This document shows, one piece after another, positions 8,812 to 17,647 of a stretch of 64,000 nucleotides of DNA (positions are counted from its first letter, which is position 1; each line of letters begins with the position of its first letter). The stretch lies in NCBI RefSeq assembly GCF_013409625.1, contig NZ_JACCBF010000001.1:3847001-3911000 (forward strand), read 5' to 3'. The position numbers were made by a program, and so were the translations under genes. Source of the DNA: Nocardioides kongjuensis. Its GTDB lineage: Bacteria > Actinomycetota > Actinomycetes > Propionibacteriales > Nocardioidaceae. A model generated the notes under the pieces. The model had not been told where the DNA came from. It saw only the letters and a list, made by a program, of their open reading frames with translations, and did no database searches.

Positions 8812-9963
8812 TCAGCGCAGCCGGAGCAGCGCCCCGGGGCCGAACAACGGGCCGGCGACGTAGACGTGGTCACTGACGTCGACCCCGCCCGGGTTCTTCA
8901 GCTGGCCGGCGGCGAGCTCGCGCACGCGCGGCGTGGTCCCGCGCGGCCGGACGAGGAACAGGCCGCCCTCCTCGGCACCGGGCAGTCCCATCTCGAAGGC
9001 GAACCAGCTCTTCTTCGACAGCTCCAGGACGTAGATGCCCTTCGGGCCGGCAGCCAGGTCGGTGATCGAGGTGAACCCGTCGGCGTACCGCTTGCAGGCG
9101 CCCTTGCGCGGGTGCTCCGGGTCGCACGTCGCGTTCTTCGTGCCCGGCTTGATCCGCCACACCTGCGAGGTGCCCGGGGTCGCCGGGAAGCCGCGCAGCT
9201 CGCCGACGTACCAGTAGCCGTCGGCGCCGACGGTCACCGACGTGGCGACGGGCTCGGAGACGATCGGGGTCCCGGCCGGCGGGAGCGGTCCGCCCATCTC
9301 CGGGGGCACGTCGGGCAGCCCGGCCGGAACCGGCACGGTGCGGGGCATCAGCCGGGCGACCGTCCGGATCTTCCCCGTCCTCGGCCACACCCGGAGCAGG
9401 TCGTTGCCGGCAGCGTCGGAGACGAGCACCGTGCCGTCGTCGAGCGCGACCACGCCGAACGGGTTGCTGTCCGCCGGGAAGCCCTCCTGGTCCCACGGGT
9501 CCGGGTCGGTCTTCTGGTAGGCGCTGATGTCGGCGACCACCCTCGGCGCCGGCCAGCCGCGCTTCCACTTGAACAACGTGGTCGCGGGCGCAGGTGCCGC
9601 GGCGCCGCGCAGCACCGACGGGCGCTGCTCCGGCGGCGGGCCGGACGCACCGGTCAGCAGGTAGATCGTCCCGTGCGGACCCTTGGAGATGGCCGGCGGG
9701 AACTCCGTCGGGAGGTTGCCGAGCGGCACCACGCGCGCCGCGTTGTGCCTGCGCTCCACGACCAGGCTGAAGTTGCCGCCCGTCTCCGTGACGAGCGTGC
9801 GGCCGTGGCCGAGCGCGTCGACGCCGCGGGGGCCCATCAGCGGGGCGACCGTCCTCGGAGCGGCCCGGCCGCCGTCCTGCTGGCCCGCCACTGCTGGCGC
9901 TCCGGTCGCCGCGAGCGCGAGCGCCGCCACCGCCGTACCGATCCTGATCGCTGCCTTGCCCAT
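8812..9963 (-). CDS. Secreted ScyD/ScyE-like protein
   Basis: A signal peptide (about 1-27, ending APAVAG) leads into a 355-residue mature protein with features of the ScyD/ScyE group: the N-terminal PRGVDALGHGRTLVTETGG segment, the repeated pattern of small beta-propeller blades, PFGVVALDDGTVLVSDAAGNDLLRVWP (about 170-196) and VTVGADGYWYVGELRGFP. Such proteins are exported propellers; the name comes from cyanobacterial scytonemin clusters and no reaction is implied here. A good ribosome site (GAGGGAG) precedes the ATG. It follows the operator in the opposite sense of the TetR gene and may be transcribed independently. Confidence 0.8.
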   Translation of the reverse strand: MGKAAIRIGTAVAALALAATGAPAVAGQQDGGRAAPRTVAPLMGPRGVDALGHGRTLVTETGGNFSLVVERRHNAARVVPLGNLPTEFPPAISKGPHGTIYLLTGASGPPPEQRPSVLRGAAAPAPATTLFKWKRGWPAPRVVADISAYQKTDPDPWDQEGFPADSNPFGVVALDDGTVLVSDAAGNDLLRVWPRTGKIRTVARLMPRTVPVPAGLPDVPPEMGGPLPPAGTPIVSEPVATSVTVGADGYWYVGELRGFPATPGTSQVWRIKPGTKNATCDPEHPRKGACKRYADGFTSITDLAAGPKGIYVLELSKKSWFAFEMGLPGAEEGGLFLVRPRGTTPRVRELAAGQLKNPGGVDVSDHVYVAGPLFGPGALLRLR

Positions 9964-10050
9964 GGTCTGCTCTCCCTCGGGTCGTGGCGCGCACCGCACC
10001 GTCACCCTGCCTAGCAGTGGCGTCGCGCCAGCGTCATGACCCAATCTGGG

Positions 10051-10056
10051 TAGCCT
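10051..10056 (+). promoter_or_regulatory. -10 hexamer of tetR (10063)
   Basis: TAGCCT, 6 nt before the GTG at 10063. Translation probably begins at the 5' end of the message. Confidence 0.45.
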
Positions 10057-10062
10057 TCGGGG

Positions 10063-10647
10063 GTGACCGAGCCGACCCGCCGCGAGCAGATCCTGGCGAC
10101 CGCCGCCGACCTGTTCGCCGCCCGCGGCTTCCACGGCGTCTCGGTCGCGGACCTCGGCGCCGCGTGCGGCATCTCCGGCCCCGCGCTCTACAAGCACTTC
10201 GCGTCCAAGCAGGCGGTGCTCGCCGAGATGCTGACCTCGATCAGCGAGCGGCTGCTCGAGGTCGGTCGCGAGCGGGTCGCGGCCGGCGCCGGCGACCCGT
10301 CGGCCGCCCTGCGGGGCCTGGTCGACTGGCACGTCGAGTTCGCCCTCGGCCACCGGCCGCTGATCATCGTCCAGGACCGCGACTGGGAGTCGCTGCCCGA
10401 GGACGCCCGCGAGCAGGTACGCCGGCTCCAGCGCCGCTACGTCGACCTGTGGGCCGACCAGCTGCGCGCGCTGCGCCCCGACCTCGACAAGGCGCGAGCC
10501 CACGCCGCCGCCCAGGCCGCGTTCGGGCTGCTGAACTCCACCCCCCGCGCCGGCCACGCGATCCCCGACGCCGCCCTGCGCGACCTGCTCGCGTCGATGG
10601 CGCTGGGTGCGCTCGGGGTGCCGGTGGCCGAGCCCCAGCAGGCCTAG
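10063..10647 (+). CDS. TetR family regulator, probable repressor of leucine/acyl-CoA catabolism
   Basis: The 194-residue protein has the TetR N-terminal helix-turn-helix (about 10-56, with the recognition segment ISGPALYKHFASKQAVLAEM) and a helical ligand-binding domain. TetR proteins of this sort next to methylcrotonyl-CoA carboxylase operons often sense acyl-CoA esters. The perfect 34-bp palindrome in front of that operon is the likely target, though the two are separated by the ScyD-like gene. The GTG start follows from the -10 spacing. It is convergent with aidB, with a shared hairpin between the stops. Confidence 0.85.
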   Translation: MTEPTRREQILATAADLFAARGFHGVSVADLGAACGISGPALYKHFASKQAVLAEMLTSISERLLEVGRERVAAGAGDPSAALRGLVDWHVEFALGHRPLIIVQDRDWESLPEDAREQVRRLQRRYVDLWADQLRALRPDLDKARAHAAAQAAFGLLNSTPRAGHAIPDAALRDLLASMALGALGVPVAEPQQA

Positions 10648-10672
10648 GGAGACGCTGGGGCCTCGTCCCTAG
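10644..10672. terminator. Bidirectional hairpin between tetR and aidB
   Basis: A 7-bp inverted repeat (CTAGGGA / TCCCTAG) with a 15-nt loop spans the stop codons of both convergent genes. Confidence 0.5.
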
Positions 10673-12294
10673 AAGCCCGGCTCGGTCCGCTCCAGGATCG
10701 GCGCGAGGTCGAGGCCGGCAGGCAGGGTGCCGAAGGCGCTGCCCCAGTCGCGGGCCAGGCGGCTGGCGCAGAACGCGTCGGCGACCGCACTCGGAGCGTG
10801 GCGGATGAGCAGGCCGGCCTGGAAGACGACCGCGATCTGCTCGACGAGGCGGCGGGCGCGCAGCTCGATGTCGTCGAACTGGGTCAGCTCCTTCTTCAGG
10901 GCTCCCACCGCGTCGTCGTAGCGCTGGTCGGCGCCGAGAGCGAGCTCGGCCTCGTCGAAGAAGGCGTCGAGGGACTCGGGCTCGCGGCCGATCGCGCGCA
11001 GTGCGTCGAGGGCGGCCACGTTGCCGGAGCCCTCCCAGATCGAGAGCAGCGGCAGCTCGCGGTAGATCCGCGCCATGTCGAAGTCCTCGATGTAGCCGTT
11101 GCCGCCCAGGCACTCGAGCGCCTCGTTGGCGAGGACCGGGCCGCGCTTGCAGACGTAGTACTTCGTGGCGGCCAGCGCGAGGCGGCGCAGCGCCCCCTCG
11201 GCCGCGTCGCCGTGGATCGCGCGGTCGTTGGCCCCGGCGAGGCGCATCATCGCGGTCGTGGCGGCCTCGGACTCGACCGTGAGGTCGGCGAGCACGTTGC
11301 GCATCAGCGGCTGGTCGATCAGCAGCTTGCCGAACGCGGCACGGTGGCGGGCGTGGTGGGCGGCGTACAGCAGTGCGGTCCGCATCCCCGAGGCCGAGCC
11401 GATCACGCAGTCGAGGCGGGTCATGTTGACCATCTCGACGATGGTCTTGACGCCCTTGCCCTCCTCGCCGACCAGCCAGCCGACGGCGTCGTCGTACTCG
11501 ATCTCCGAGGACGCATTGGACCTGTTGCCGAGCTTGTCCTTGAGCCGCACGAACCGGATCGGGTTCGCCTCGCCGCCCGGCAGCACCCGCGGGAGCAGGA
11601 AGCAGGACAGGCCGCCCGGAGCCTGGGCGAGGGTGAGGAACATGTCGGACATCGGCGCCGAGGTGAACCACTTGTGCCCGACGACCCGGTACGTGCCGTC
11701 GGGCTGCGGGGTGGCCGTCGTGGTGTTGGCGCGGACGTCGGAGCCGCCCTGCTTCTCGGTCATCGACATGCCGGCGATCAGGCCGCGCTTGGTCTCGGGG
11801 TCGCGCAGGCCGAAGTCGTACTCGCGGTTGGTGAGCAGCGGCTCGAAGCGCGCGGCGAGGTCCGGGTTGGCGCGCAGGGCCGGGACGACGGCGTACGTCA
11901 TGGAGATGGGACAGCCGTGGCCGGCGTCGACGTTCCACGCGTAGAACTTGGCCGCGCGGGCGACGTGGGCGCCGGGCCGGTCGTCGGCCCAGGGAGCGGC
12001 GTGGATGCCGTGGGTGACGGCGGTCTCCATCAGCCGGTGGTACGCCGGCACGTACTCCACCTCGTCGACGCGCCGGCCGTAGCGGTCGTGGGTGTGCAGC
12101 CGGGGCGGAACCCGCTCGGCGAGGCGGCCCAGGTCCATCGCCTCGGGGGTCCCGGCCAGTCGGCCGACGGCCTGGATCTCGGGCAGCGCCCAGCCCGCGC
12201 CCTCCCGCTCGATGCCCTCGAGCAGCGCCGGGTCGGCAGAGGTGTCGTGACCGACGAGCGGCGGGACCTGGTTGAGGACCTCGTGGGTAGGCAT
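10669..12294 (-). CDS. aidB: AidB-type acyl-CoA dehydrogenase
   Basis: Strong colinear match to E. coli AidB, an FAD flavoprotein of the adaptive response to alkylating agents that binds DNA and is thought to limit alkylation damage. Shared landmarks include EGAGWALPE (31-39), MSMTEKQGGSDVRANTT (about 174-190), VGHKWFTSAPMSD, RLKDKLGNRSNASSE, and YIEDFDMARIYRELPLLSIWEGSGN near the end of the dehydrogenase fold. The 541 residues match. A TAACAT hexamer lies 6 nt before the ATG. It is divergent from a PaaX-type regulator, unlike the Ada-controlled aidB of enterobacteria; how that regulator acts is not visible. Confidence 0.93.
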   Translation of the reverse strand: MPTHEVLNQVPPLVGHDTSADPALLEGIEREGAGWALPEIQAVGRLAGTPEAMDLGRLAERVPPRLHTHDRYGRRVDEVEYVPAYHRLMETAVTHGIHAAPWADDRPGAHVARAAKFYAWNVDAGHGCPISMTYAVVPALRANPDLAARFEPLLTNREYDFGLRDPETKRGLIAGMSMTEKQGGSDVRANTTTATPQPDGTYRVVGHKWFTSAPMSDMFLTLAQAPGGLSCFLLPRVLPGGEANPIRFVRLKDKLGNRSNASSEIEYDDAVGWLVGEEGKGVKTIVEMVNMTRLDCVIGSASGMRTALLYAAHHARHRAAFGKLLIDQPLMRNVLADLTVESEAATTAMMRLAGANDRAIHGDAAEGALRRLALAATKYYVCKRGPVLANEALECLGGNGYIEDFDMARIYRELPLLSIWEGSGNVAALDALRAIGREPESLDAFFDEAELALGADQRYDDAVGALKKELTQFDDIELRARRLVEQIAVVFQAGLLIRHAPSAVADAFCASRLARDWGSAFGTLPAGLDLAPILERTEPGF

Positions 12295-12300
12295 GCCTCG

Positions 12301-12306
12301 ATGTTA
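12301..12306 (-). promoter_or_regulatory. -10 hexamer of aidB
   Basis: TAACAT, 6 nt before the ATG at 12294. It overlaps one arm (GTTACG, 12303-12308) of a loose inverted repeat whose other arm is CGTAAC (12335-12340), between the divergent genes. Confidence 0.4.
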
Positions 12307-12357
12307 CGTTTCCCCTGACAGTTGTGTCCATATCCGTAACGATGTGAGACTGGGTCC

Positions 12358-13086
12358 ATGCCCGACGTCGCACCGCTCCCGGCGCGCTCGGTGATGCTGA
12401 GCCTGCTGCTCGGGTCGCACCCCGACCGGATGTCGGCCGCGGAGCTGGTGCGGGCCGGGGAGCACTTCGGCATCCCGGCGGCGACGGCGCGGGTCGCGCT
12501 GACCAGGGCGGTCGCGGCCGGCGACCTGCGGCGCGCCGACGGCGACCCCGGGCAGTACGCCCTCGGCGAGCGGCTCGCCGCCCGCCAGCGCCGGCAGGAC
12601 GAGGCGGTCCTCGACGCCGAGACCGGGTGGGACGGCAGCTGGGAGATGGCGGTCGTCGTGGTCGCCGGCCGCACGAGCGCCGAGCGCGCAGCGCTGCGGG
12701 ACCGGCTGTCGTCCTACCGGATGGCGGAGCTGCGCGAGGGCGTGTGGACCCGGCCGGCCAACCTGCGGCGGCCGCGGGGGTACGCCGACGAGGTGGTGCT
12801 GAGCACCTTCACCGCGACGCCCGACGAGGACCCGGCCGTCCTGGCCCGGCAGCTGTGGGACCTCGGCGGCTGGGCGGCCCGGGGACGCGCGCTGCTCGGG
12901 CAGCTCGGGAAGACGCGCGAGCCGGCCGCCCGGCTGGCGGTCGCGGCGCACGTCGTTCGACACCTGGCGGCGGACCCGCTGCTGCCCGCCGCCCTCCTCC
13001 CGGCCGACTGGCCGGCAGCGGCGATGCGGACGGCGTACGCCGCCTACCAGGACGAGCTGCGCGAGATCGCCCTCGCCCCGCGCTAG
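12358..13086 (+). CDS. PaaX family transcriptional regulator
   Basis: The 242-residue protein has the PaaX layout: an N-terminal winged helix (PARSVMLSLLLGSHPDRMSAAELVRAGEHFGI, about 8-40, followed by ATARVALTRAVAAGDLRR), a central domain with VWTRPANLRRPR (about 124-135), and the helical C-terminal domain. The founding member represses phenylacetate catabolism on phenylacetyl-CoA, but no paa genes are near. Divergence from aidB with a 63-nt gap suggests it controls aidB or itself. The ATG follows a weak -10 (GAGACT, 12346-12351) by 6 nt. Confidence 0.85.
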   Translation: MPDVAPLPARSVMLSLLLGSHPDRMSAAELVRAGEHFGIPAATARVALTRAVAAGDLRRADGDPGQYALGERLAARQRRQDEAVLDAETGWDGSWEMAVVVVAGRTSAERAALRDRLSSYRMAELREGVWTRPANLRRPRGYADEVVLSTFTATPDEDPAVLARQLWDLGGWAARGRALLGQLGKTREPAARLAVAAHVVRHLAADPLLPAALLPADWPAAAMRTAYAAYQDELREIALAPR

Positions 13087-13107
13087 GAGACTGCTCCTCG
13101 CCTCCGG

Positions 13108-13797
13108 TCAGAGCAGCCCGTCGGGCAGCTCGGCGCCCGCCTCGAACAGCGCGACCAGCCGCTGGGCCCGGACGGCGGCGTCCACGACGAGCTCGACGTC
13201 GTCGGCCAGGTCGGCAGACACCAGCGGGTGCCCGTCGGTGTCAGCGGCCGGGATGGTCCGGGCATGCAGGTCGGCGAGCAGGGTGTCGCGCTCCACGCCG
13301 CGAAGGGCGAAGAGCACGAGCGGATCGGTGTCGACCAGCCAGCCGACCTGCATCAGCACCGCGATGGCGTGCGGGCAGGGGTCGAGGTAGTGGGTGCAGG
13401 TGCAGGTGGCGGTGAGCTCGCCGCCGTAGGGCAGCAGCTCGGCGCCGACCTCCTCGGCGTGCTCGACCAGGTCGTGGGGCAGGTTGCCGGCGAGCAGCTC
13501 GGCGATCCGGCCCGCCTCGGCCGCGACCGCCTCGACCAGGGCCGAGCGGGCGGCCGGCTCGAGGACCGGGAGGGCGACCTGGACGGTCCACGCGTCGTCG
13601 CCGTCGCGGCAGGCGGCGAGCAGGCCGCCGGGCTCGACGCTGATCGCCCCGACGTCGCCCCGGCGCGCGTGGGTCCGGCCCCGGCGCAGCTCGGCCTCGG
13701 AGTACGCCGCCTCCTCGACCGCGCGCTGCCACGCCTTGCCCCACCACGAGCGGACGCCGCGCGTGGGCTGGGTCTGGCGGGTGAAGGTGGTGCGCAT
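13108..13797 (-). CDS. SWIM zinc-finger protein
   Basis: A 229-residue cytoplasmic protein with a SWIM zinc finger of the form CxCx6CxH (Cys132, Cys134, Cys141, His143, in TCTCTHYLDPCPHAIAVLM). The N-terminus (RGVRSWWGKAWQRAVE) is typical of the bacterial group encoded beside SNF2-type helicases. The partner helicase is on the same strand at 14906-17635, but a methyltransferase on the other strand lies between them here. SWIM domains bind DNA or protein; the likely role is as accessory factor of that helicase. Confidence 0.85.
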   Translation of the reverse strand: MRTTFTRQTQPTRGVRSWWGKAWQRAVEEAAYSEAELRRGRTHARRGDVGAISVEPGGLLAACRDGDDAWTVQVALPVLEPAARSALVEAVAAEAGRIAELLAGNLPHDLVEHAEEVGAELLPYGGELTATCTCTHYLDPCPHAIAVLMQVGWLVDTDPLVLFALRGVERDTLLADLHARTIPAADTDGHPLVSADLADDVELVVDAAVRAQRLVALFEAGAELPDGLL

Positions 13798-13834
13798 CAG
13801 TGGAACCGCCCTCGTCGTCGCGTCGTCCGGGGGC

Positions 13835-13840
13835 TAGCGT
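13835..13840 (+). promoter_or_regulatory. -10 hexamer of the methyltransferase gene
   Basis: TAGCGT, 7 nt before the ATG at 13848. This favours that start over an upstream in-frame ATG at 13800. Confidence 0.4.
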
Positions 13841-13847
13841 GGCGTCG

Positions 13848-14915
13848 ATGAACGGTAACTCGGACACCGTCGACCGAAGGCTGCGCGGGAACGACGCGCA
13901 CCTGCACCACCTCGCGCGGCGACGCGCCCGGATGCTGTCGATCCACGACTTCACCTCGGGGCACGGCCTGGAGATCGGGCCGCTCGACTCGGCCCTCACC
14001 GACAAGGCCGTCGACGACGTGAGCTACGTCGACATCAAGGACACCGCCGGTCTGCGCGAGCACTACGCGGACGACCCGAACGTGCTGCTCGACCTGATCC
14101 CCGAGGTCGACTTCCCCCACTACGTCGGCGACACCTATCGCGACCTTGCGACGGCAGCCGCGCCCGGCGCGCCGTACGACTGGGTGATCGCGTCGCACGT
14201 CATCGAGCACGTGCCCGACGTGATCGGCTGGCTGGACCAGGTCGCGGGGCTGACCGCCGACGGAGGGGCGCTGCTGCTCGCGGTCCCCGACCGGCGCCAG
14301 TCCTTCGACAGGCATCGTCCGCCGACGACGGTCGGCCAGGCGCTGGAGGCCCACGAGCTCGGCCACACCCGGCCGGGGACCCGCGCCCTCCACGACTTCG
14401 CGGCCTCTGCGCTCGACGTGGACTCGTGGGAGATGGCGCGGCTCAAGTCCATCCCCGGCCGTGACCGCCGGGTCCACCCGACCCTGGACGAGGCGCGCCG
14501 GCTGGTGGCGCTCAACCGCGCCGGTCACTACGTCGACTGCCACGTCTGGCTGTGGTCGCCGACCGACTTCCTCCACCAGATCCAGGAGCTGCGCGCCCTC
14601 GGCGTGACGAGCTGGTTCGTCGAGTCCGTGACGCCCGACAAGCCCCGCGCCGGCGAGTTCTTCGTGCTGCTGCGCAAGGGGGTCGACGGTCAGGCGCCCG
14701 ACGGTCTGGTCGAGCCCGATCCCGGCACCGACCTGCCGGGGTGGCTCTTCGACGACCTCGCCCCGTTGCAGGCCCGGATCGAGAGGCTGGAGCGACGGGT
14801 CCACAGGCTCAAGCACCGCTCGCAGGACCTGCAGGCCGAGGTCGACCGGCTCCGGAGCAGGAGCCTCCGAGCACGGGTGCGCCGGATCGCGGCGCGGCTG
14901 CTCCGTCATCGCTGA
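13848..14915 (+). CDS. Class I SAM-dependent methyltransferase with coiled-coil tail
   Basis: The 355-residue protein has a Rossmann-type methyltransferase core: motif I GLEIGP (40-45), an acidic loop YVDIKD (60-65), and motif IV with DWVIASHVIEHVPDVIGWL (111-129). The C-terminal third ends in a Leu/Arg-rich coiled coil (about 305-345). Such enzymes are common in cell-surface polysaccharide loci, but no glycan genes lie next to it. The ATG at 13848 is 7 nt after a -10 hexamer; an ATG at 13800 would nearly touch the divergent SWIM gene. Its 3' end overlaps the convergent SNF2 gene by 10 nt. Confidence 0.8.
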   Translation: MNGNSDTVDRRLRGNDAHLHHLARRRARMLSIHDFTSGHGLEIGPLDSALTDKAVDDVSYVDIKDTAGLREHYADDPNVLLDLIPEVDFPHYVGDTYRDLATAAAPGAPYDWVIASHVIEHVPDVIGWLDQVAGLTADGGALLLAVPDRRQSFDRHRPPTTVGQALEAHELGHTRPGTRALHDFAASALDVDSWEMARLKSIPGRDRRVHPTLDEARRLVALNRAGHYVDCHVWLWSPTDFLHQIQELRALGVTSWFVESVTPDKPRAGEFFVLLRKGVDGQAPDGLVEPDPGTDLPGWLFDDLAPLQARIERLERRVHRLKHRSQDLQAEVDRLRSRSLRARVRRIAARLLRHR

Positions 14916-17635
14916 TCCTCCGTCGCTGCCTCGCGGGCCTGGCGGCGCAGGGTCACCAGGTCGCGCAGCTCCTCGTTGCTCAGCTCGGTGAGCGCGGCGT
15001 CGCCGCGAGCCAGGACGGCGTCGGCGAGCTGGCGCTTGCGGTCGAGCAGGCCCGCCACCCGTTCCTCGATCGTGCCGCGGGTGACCATCCGGTGCACCTG
15101 CACGGGCCGGGTCTGGCCGATCCGGTACGCGCGGTCGGTGGCCTGCTCCTCGACAGCGGGGTTCCACCACCGGTCGAAGTGGACGACGTGGTCGGCACGG
15201 GTCAGGTTCAGGCCGGTGCCGCCGGCCTTGAGCGAGAGCAGGAAGACGGGCACCTGCGCCGCCTGGAACCGGCGGACCATCTCCTCGCGCTGACGGACCG
15301 GCGTGCCGCCGTGCAGGAACTGGTGGGGGATGCCGACGGCCGTCAGGTGCTGCTCGACGAGGCGGGCCAGCGCGACGTACTGCGTGAAGACGAGGACCGC
15401 GCCGTCCTCGGCGAGCACGGTCGCGACCAGCTCGTCGAGGAGCTCGAGCTTCTCCGAGCGGCCGGTGAGACGGATCGCGCCGGACTGCTTGAGGAACTGG
15501 GCGGGGTGGTTGCAGATCTGCTTGAGGCCGGTGAGCAGCGCGAGGACCAGACCGCGGCGGGTCTCCTCGTCGGCGCGCTCGATCCGCTCCATCGTGTCCT
15601 TGACGAACGCCTCGTAGAGGACGACCTGCTCGCGGGTCAGGCCGAGCAGGTGGTCGGTCTCGGTCTTCGGCGGCAGCTCGGGGGCGATGCCGGGGTCGGA
15701 CTTGCGGCGGCGCAGCAGGAACGGGCCGATCAGGTCCGCGAACTGCCGCGCCTTCGTCGGCTCGGCGCCCGACTCGATCGGCGCGCCCCACACCCGGCGG
15801 AACGCCTGGCGAGTGCCGAGGAGCCCCGGGACGCACCAGTCGAGGATCGACCAGAGCTCGGTGAGGTCGTTCTCGACGGGCGTGCCGGTCAGCGCGACCC
15901 GCGCCCGGCTGGGCAGGCGGCGCAGGGCCCGGGCGGTCGACGTACGGGAGTTCTTGACGTGCTGGGCCTCGTCGGCGACGACCAGGTCCCAGGCCACCTC
16001 GGCGAGGCTGTCGGCGTCGCGGCGCAGGGTGCCGTAGGTGGTCAGCACGAACCCGCCGTCGAGGTCGTCGAGGGAGCGGGAGCCGCCGTGGAACCGGCGG
16101 ACGGGTACGCCGGGCGCGAACCGCTCGACCTCGGCCTCCCAGTTGCCGAGGAGGCTGGCCGGGCAGACCACGAGCGTCGGGCCGCCCTTCGACACGCCTG
16201 CCTCGAGGCGGTGCAGGTGCAGCGAGATCAGGGTGATCGTCTTGCCGAGGCCCATGTCGTCGGCGAGGCAGGCACCGAGGCCGAGGCCGGTGAGGTCGGC
16301 GAGCCAGGTCAGGCCGTGGCGCTGGTAGTCGCGCAGCCGGGCCGCGAGGCCCGCGGGCTCGGGGATCGGGGTCCGGGTCGCGGCGTCGAGGACCTGCTCG
16401 CGGACCTTCAGCAGGCTGGCCCCGACGACGACCTCGGTGGTGGCGGGCTGCTCGTCGCCGGTGCCCGGCAGGTCGGTGACGCCGGTGAGCGCGGCAGCCA
16501 GGGCCTGGGCGCCGGTGGCCTTGCGGATCAGTCGCTTGCGGGCGCGCGCGGCGACCGTCGGGTCGACCACGGTCCAGGCGCCGCGCAGCTTGATGACGGG
16601 ACTGGCCGCCTTCGCCAGCTCGGCCATCTCCTCGCTGGTCAGCGCCTCGCCGTGCAGCGAGACCTGCCACGAGAACGAGAACAGCCCCTCGGTGGAGAAC
16701 GGGCTCTCCTGGAGCGGCAGCTCCTCGCCACGCGTGGTCCCCGTGCCGTCGCGACGCCGGTCGAGGACCGCGCGAGTGGTCAGCTCGGGCCCGAGGGAGC
16801 GCGGCCAGTGCACGTCGACCCGGGCGTCGCGGAGCGCGCCGACGTGGCCGAGCAGGCTGCCGATCTCCTCACCGTCGAGGGTGAGCTGGTCGGGGACGGC
16901 GAGGCCCAGCAGCCGGTCGAGAACCGGCCACGCGTCGGCCGCGGCCCGCAGGGCGATGCTGGCGTGCACCCGCGCTCGGCTGCCGAAGCCGTGCTCGGCC
17001 GGCCCCGCGGTCCACAGCAGCGCGGCGTCACACACGTGCAGCGGGTCGCGCTCGTCGTGGACCTGCAGCACCACCCGGACGGTGCCGGCGACCAGCTCCT
17101 CCTCGTCGGCCTCGACCCGCAGCGAGACCCGCACCAGCTCGGGCAGCACGGCGTCGTCGCGGCGCTCGGCCATCCGCCGGCGTACCCGGTCGGCGAAGTG
17201 GTCGGGGGTCCGCTGCGGCTCATCCGGCTGCTCGGGCCCCGGGGGGCGGCGGCCGATCGGTGCGGCGCGCGGCAGGGTGTCGGCGACCGCGTCCAGCATC
17301 GCGCGCACCACCACGTCATCGGCGTCGAAGGAGCGCGCGAGGCGGTCGACCGCGTCGAGGTCGCGCGGGTCGAGGCCCCCGACCCGCCACGCGCGGCCGA
17401 CCTCGTCGGGCGCGACCTTGCCGGCGGCGACCAGGCGCAGGCCGAGCAGGGCCGCACCGCTGAGCAGCCGCACGCTGGCGTGGGCGTCGGACGCCGACCG
17501 CGCCCGGCTCAGCACGGGCAGCGCCGCGCTCACCGGCAGCGCGATCCGGCGCGCACCGTCGGCGTCGGTGAACTCGATCGTCGCGGGGTCCCCGGGCCGG
17601 AAGGTCGCAGGTCCGGAGACGGGAACGAAGCTCAC
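14906..17635 (-). CDS. SNF2-family DEAD/DEAH helicase
   Basis: A 909-residue ATPase of the bacterial SNF2 type. A variable N-terminal half (about 1-400, SNF2-associated domain) precedes the motor: motif I DDMGLGKT (about 463), DEAQ box VADEAQHVKN (about 555), TGTPVEN, the lobe-2 segments FTQYVALARLVEQHL and HFDRWWNPAVEEQATDRAYRIGQ. It should translocate on duplex DNA and remodel protein-DNA contacts; the bacterial role is unsettled but linked to DNA repair or transcription. A GTG start at 17635 has TAGCGT 6 nt upstream. A SWIM protein encoded downstream is its usual companion. Confidence 0.92.
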   Translation of the reverse strand: MSFVPVSGPATFRPGDPATIEFTDADGARRIALPVSAALPVLSRARSASDAHASVRLLSGAALLGLRLVAAGKVAPDEVGRAWRVGGLDPRDLDAVDRLARSFDADDVVVRAMLDAVADTLPRAAPIGRRPPGPEQPDEPQRTPDHFADRVRRRMAERRDDAVLPELVRVSLRVEADEEELVAGTVRVVLQVHDERDPLHVCDAALLWTAGPAEHGFGSRARVHASIALRAAADAWPVLDRLLGLAVPDQLTLDGEEIGSLLGHVGALRDARVDVHWPRSLGPELTTRAVLDRRRDGTGTTRGEELPLQESPFSTEGLFSFSWQVSLHGEALTSEEMAELAKAASPVIKLRGAWTVVDPTVAARARKRLIRKATGAQALAAALTGVTDLPGTGDEQPATTEVVVGASLLKVREQVLDAATRTPIPEPAGLAARLRDYQRHGLTWLADLTGLGLGACLADDMGLGKTITLISLHLHRLEAGVSKGGPTLVVCPASLLGNWEAEVERFAPGVPVRRFHGGSRSLDDLDGGFVLTTYGTLRRDADSLAEVAWDLVVADEAQHVKNSRTSTARALRRLPSRARVALTGTPVENDLTELWSILDWCVPGLLGTRQAFRRVWGAPIESGAEPTKARQFADLIGPFLLRRRKSDPGIAPELPPKTETDHLLGLTREQVVLYEAFVKDTMERIERADEETRRGLVLALLTGLKQICNHPAQFLKQSGAIRLTGRSEKLELLDELVATVLAEDGAVLVFTQYVALARLVEQHLTAVGIPHQFLHGGTPVRQREEMVRRFQAAQVPVFLLSLKAGGTGLNLTRADHVVHFDRWWNPAVEEQATDRAYRIGQTRPVQVHRMVTRGTIEERVAGLLDRKRQLADAVLARGDAALTELSNEELRDLVTLRRQAREAATEDQR

Positions 17636-17641
17636 ATGGGG

Positions 17642-17647
17642 ACGCTA
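17642..17647 (-). promoter_or_regulatory. -10 hexamer of the SNF2 gene
   Basis: TAGCGT, 6 nt before the GTG at 17635. It overlaps the 3' end of the membrane protein gene upstream. Confidence 0.4.

Noticed and set aside
12303..12340. PaaX operator in the aidB/paaX gap
   Set aside because: GTTACG and CGTAAC are only 6 bp and 26 nt apart; too weak to call as an operator.
13800..13847. ATG at 13800 as methyltransferase start
   Set aside because: It lies 2 nt from the divergent SWIM start and upstream of the -10 hexamer that fits the ATG at 13848.
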